The notes under the pieces: generated by a model
Told to the model about the DNA's origin: nothing
What the model saw: only the letters and a program-made list of their open reading frames with translations
Databases searched by the model: none
Shown here: piece after piece, positions 5,546 to 6,468 of the stretch
How positions within the stretch are numbered: the stretch's first letter is position 1
Layout: each line of letters begins with the position of its first letter
Program-made: the position numbers and the translations under genes
Assembly: GCA_016926595.1 (NCBI GenBank)
Contig: JAFGOG010000238.1
Location: 1 to 6,468, forward strand
Direction of reading: 5' to 3'
Origin: Anaerolineae bacterium
Lineage (GTDB): Bacteria; Chloroflexota; Anaerolineae; JAAYZQ01
DNA: 6,468 nt

Positions 5546-5657
5546 CAGAGAACCACTAATCCCCGCAAGGGGTCGGAAAATTAGGACACTTGTCCGGTAT
5601 GCCCTCCCAAAGTAAAATGGGGGAAAACCCCAAGGAGGAAGACAAGTGTGCTGTGAC
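5546..5657. other. Structured non-coding stretch with nested stem-loops
   Basis: No gene is credible here. Several pairings nest or follow one another: CCCC-GCAA-GGGG (5561-5572, a GNRA-type loop), GGACA-CT-TGTCC (5584-5595), an outer ACACTTGTC (5586-5594) with GACAAGTGT (5641-5649), then CCTCC (5603-5607) with GGAGG (5634-5638), and GGGG-AAAA-CCCC (5620-5631). The second and third overlap, so they are alternative folds. On the minus strand the sequence AAGTGTCCTAATTTTCCGAC resembles ends of IS3/IS481-type elements. It could be an IS end remnant or a small structured RNA. Confidence 0.45.
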
Positions 5658-5698
5658 AAAAAAACAGCCCCAAGACGAAAAATCGTCTTGGGGCTGTT
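5658..5698 (-). terminator. Intrinsic terminator for the minus-strand genes
   Basis: AACAGCCCCAAGACGA (5663-5678) pairs perfectly with TCGTCTTGGGGCTGTT (5683-5698) around a 4-nt loop. On the minus strand the stem is followed at once by a run of seven T (5664-5658). This is a textbook rho-independent terminator, 64 bp after the stop of the 156-residue gene. The plus strand has no T-tract after the stem. Confidence 0.85.
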
Positions 5699-5761
5699 GG
5701 TTGAACCGCGCCGGAAGGTCAGACCGCCCACGCGGGTGATGTCGTGATGGGTCTTACCCGC

Positions 5762-6232
5762 TCAACACAATCGCTGCGACTCGTCGGCATAGCGTTCCAA
5801 CGGTACGCGGCGAAACAAAACTGACCGCGCTTCATCGGCGGGCAGGCCAACCACCAGCAGGCCGTCGGCGCGGTCCGGATCGCAGAAACAAAACCAGATC
5901 ACCAGCACGCCCGGTCCCCGTTCGCTGGGTCGCATCCAACCGGCAATATGCGCCGCCTCGGTCAGCTCCCACTGCGCAACCGCCTCATCGCTGTCGGGAA
6001 ACAGGTCTTTGTACAACGCGGCCGCTTTGAGGCAGCAAAAGACGCTCGGCCCACACCCGCTGTGATCGTCCGGCGCCCGGTTATGGTCGTGATGCATACA
6101 GGCGTGATTGTCGACAAAGGGCACCAGCCAGTCGTCGTATCGACGCCCTGGCGGGTAGACGTGGGCTGTGCGTTTGATGGTCTGGACGGGCGCGCGTCGC
6201 GGCCGTTGTGGCCGATTGGCGGATTTGGTCAT
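5762..6232 (-). CDS. Uncharacterised His/Cys-rich protein (156 aa)
   Basis: I do not recognise this family. The protein begins MTKSANRPQRPRRAPVQ, with a basic Arg/Pro-rich N-terminus (1-32). A cluster of His and Cys follows: 'NHACMHHDH' (42-50) and 'DHSGCGPSVFCC' (56-67), with further Cys at 115 and 117 ('FCFCDPD') and at the C-terminus. This could bind a metal ion or a cofactor, but there is no known spacing pattern. Residues about 82-99 look helical and 108-130 hydrophobic beta-like. There is no signal peptide or clear membrane helix, so a cytoplasmic location is likely. The start is well supported: GGAGG (6243-6239) lies 6 nt before the ATG. It is 94 bp downstream of the tyrosine recombinase on the same strand and has its own strong terminator, so it is probably the last gene of that unit. 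Such genes are often accessory cargo. Confidence 0.75.
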   Translation of the reverse strand: MTKSANRPQRPRRAPVQTIKRTAHVYPPGRRYDDWLVPFVDNHACMHHDHNRAPDDHSGCGPSVFCCLKAAALYKDLFPDSDEAVAQWELTEAAHIAGWMRPSERGPGVLVIWFCFCDPDRADGLLVVGLPADEARSVLFRRVPLERYADESQRLC

Positions 6233-6235
6233 TTT

Positions 6236-6243
6236 CTTCCTCC
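6236..6243 (-). promoter_or_regulatory. Ribosome binding site of the 156-aa gene
   Basis: GGAGGAAG on the minus strand places its GGAGG core 6 nt before the ATG at 6232. This is one of the two best Shine-Dalgarno matches in the window; it confirms that this frame, not the overlapping plus-strand frame, is the real gene. Confidence 0.8.
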
Positions 6244-6326
6244 ATTCAATGCGTCTCGGTGACGTGGCTGAGACAACGCTGGCTTGAACTGTCGACGCTG
6301 TTCTTCGCGATCACACTTGCAAACAG

Positions 6327-6468
6327 TTACAACCCCTCCACCGCCCGCTCCCGATCCTCCTGCGTCGAGTGGGTGTAGCGGGCCGTGGTTTGAATGCTCG
6401 AATGCCCCAGCAGGTCGGCCACCAGCACCAAATCTGCGCCCTTTTCGCGCAGCAGCCGCGTGGCAAAG
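6327..6468 (-). CDS. Tyrosine recombinase / phage-type integrase, C-terminal end (runs off the right edge)
   Basis: The minus strand encodes 'FATRLLREKGADLVLVADLLGHSSIQTT' in two stretches: 'FATRLLREKGADLVLVAD' then 'LLGHSSIQTTARYTHST', ending 'EDRERAVEGL' and TAA at 6329-6327. This is the C-terminal catalytic part of the XerC/XerD/phage integrase family: the LLGH-S motif with its conserved His, then 'TTARYTH' with the nucleophile tyrosine that forms the covalent DNA link. The HxLRH box with an active-site arginine should lie just outside the window. About 46 residues are visible, so XerD-like, phage or transposon origin cannot be decided. It precedes the 156-residue gene on the same strand. 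Its presence fits an integrated or accessory region. Confidence 0.9.
   Translation of the reverse strand, partial: FATRLLREKGADLVLVADLLGHSSIQTTARYTHSTQEDRERAVEGL

Noticed and set aside
5510..5731. 73-residue minus-strand open frame
   Set aside because: It runs through the intrinsic terminator and the 16-bp palindrome, starts at a GTG without RBS and resembles no family.
5948..6262. 104-residue plus-strand open frame
   Set aside because: It is antisense to the 156-aa gene, which has a much better RBS and a matching terminator.

Overview
The window most likely comes from a chromosome or large contig of a Chloroflexota bacterium (Anaerolineae- or Caldilineae-like). The basis is family resemblance, not a search. 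The clues are a BTAD/SARP-type regulator, two exported proteins built in the style common in that phylum (an N-terminal 'FTYQG' domain with YadA-like repeats, and a 'WFTVDGGGG' N-terminus with DUF11, PKD and a 'YLPLVMN' segment), high GC, and many short palindromic repeats between genes.

Layout. Bases 1-458 (minus) hold the N-terminal part of a SARP/BTAD transcriptional regulator that runs off the left edge. Bases 459-810 are non-coding and rich in inverted repeats. Reading rightwards, a plus-strand cluster follows: a 67-residue protein (811-1014), a 628-residue secreted fibre-like protein (1075-2961) and a 464-residue secreted multidomain protein (2972-4366). The last two are 10 bp apart and look co-transcribed. 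The cluster ends in a perfect 16-bp hairpin (4376-4410). Bases 4411-4702 carry no gene and may be the non-coding flank of an IS110-type element.

An IS110-family transposase remnant lies on the minus strand (4703-5500). It has lost its N-terminal DEDD catalytic domain exactly at a 16-bp inverted repeat (5502-5545). Bases 5546-5760 are non-coding but dense in stem-loops and include an intrinsic terminator for the minus strand. Two minus-strand genes occupy the right end: an unrecognised His/Cys-rich 156-residue protein (5762-6232) and, upstream of it, the C-terminal end of a tyrosine recombinase (6327-6468) that continues past the window.

How it fits together. The secreted pair is probably a surface fibre and a matrix or adhesion protein, possibly controlled by the divergent regulator (inference from position only). 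The recombinase, the IS110 remnant and the repeated 16-bp motif (674-689, 5502-5517, 5530-5545) mark this as an accessory, rearranged region. The 674 and 5502 copies are inverted relative to each other and bracket the secreted-protein cluster plus the transposase remnant, which could be a trace of mobilisation. I see no clearly new defence or catalytic system. The most distinctive items are the fibre with a phage-tail-like C-terminus, the repeat-bounded cluster and the structured non-coding stretch.
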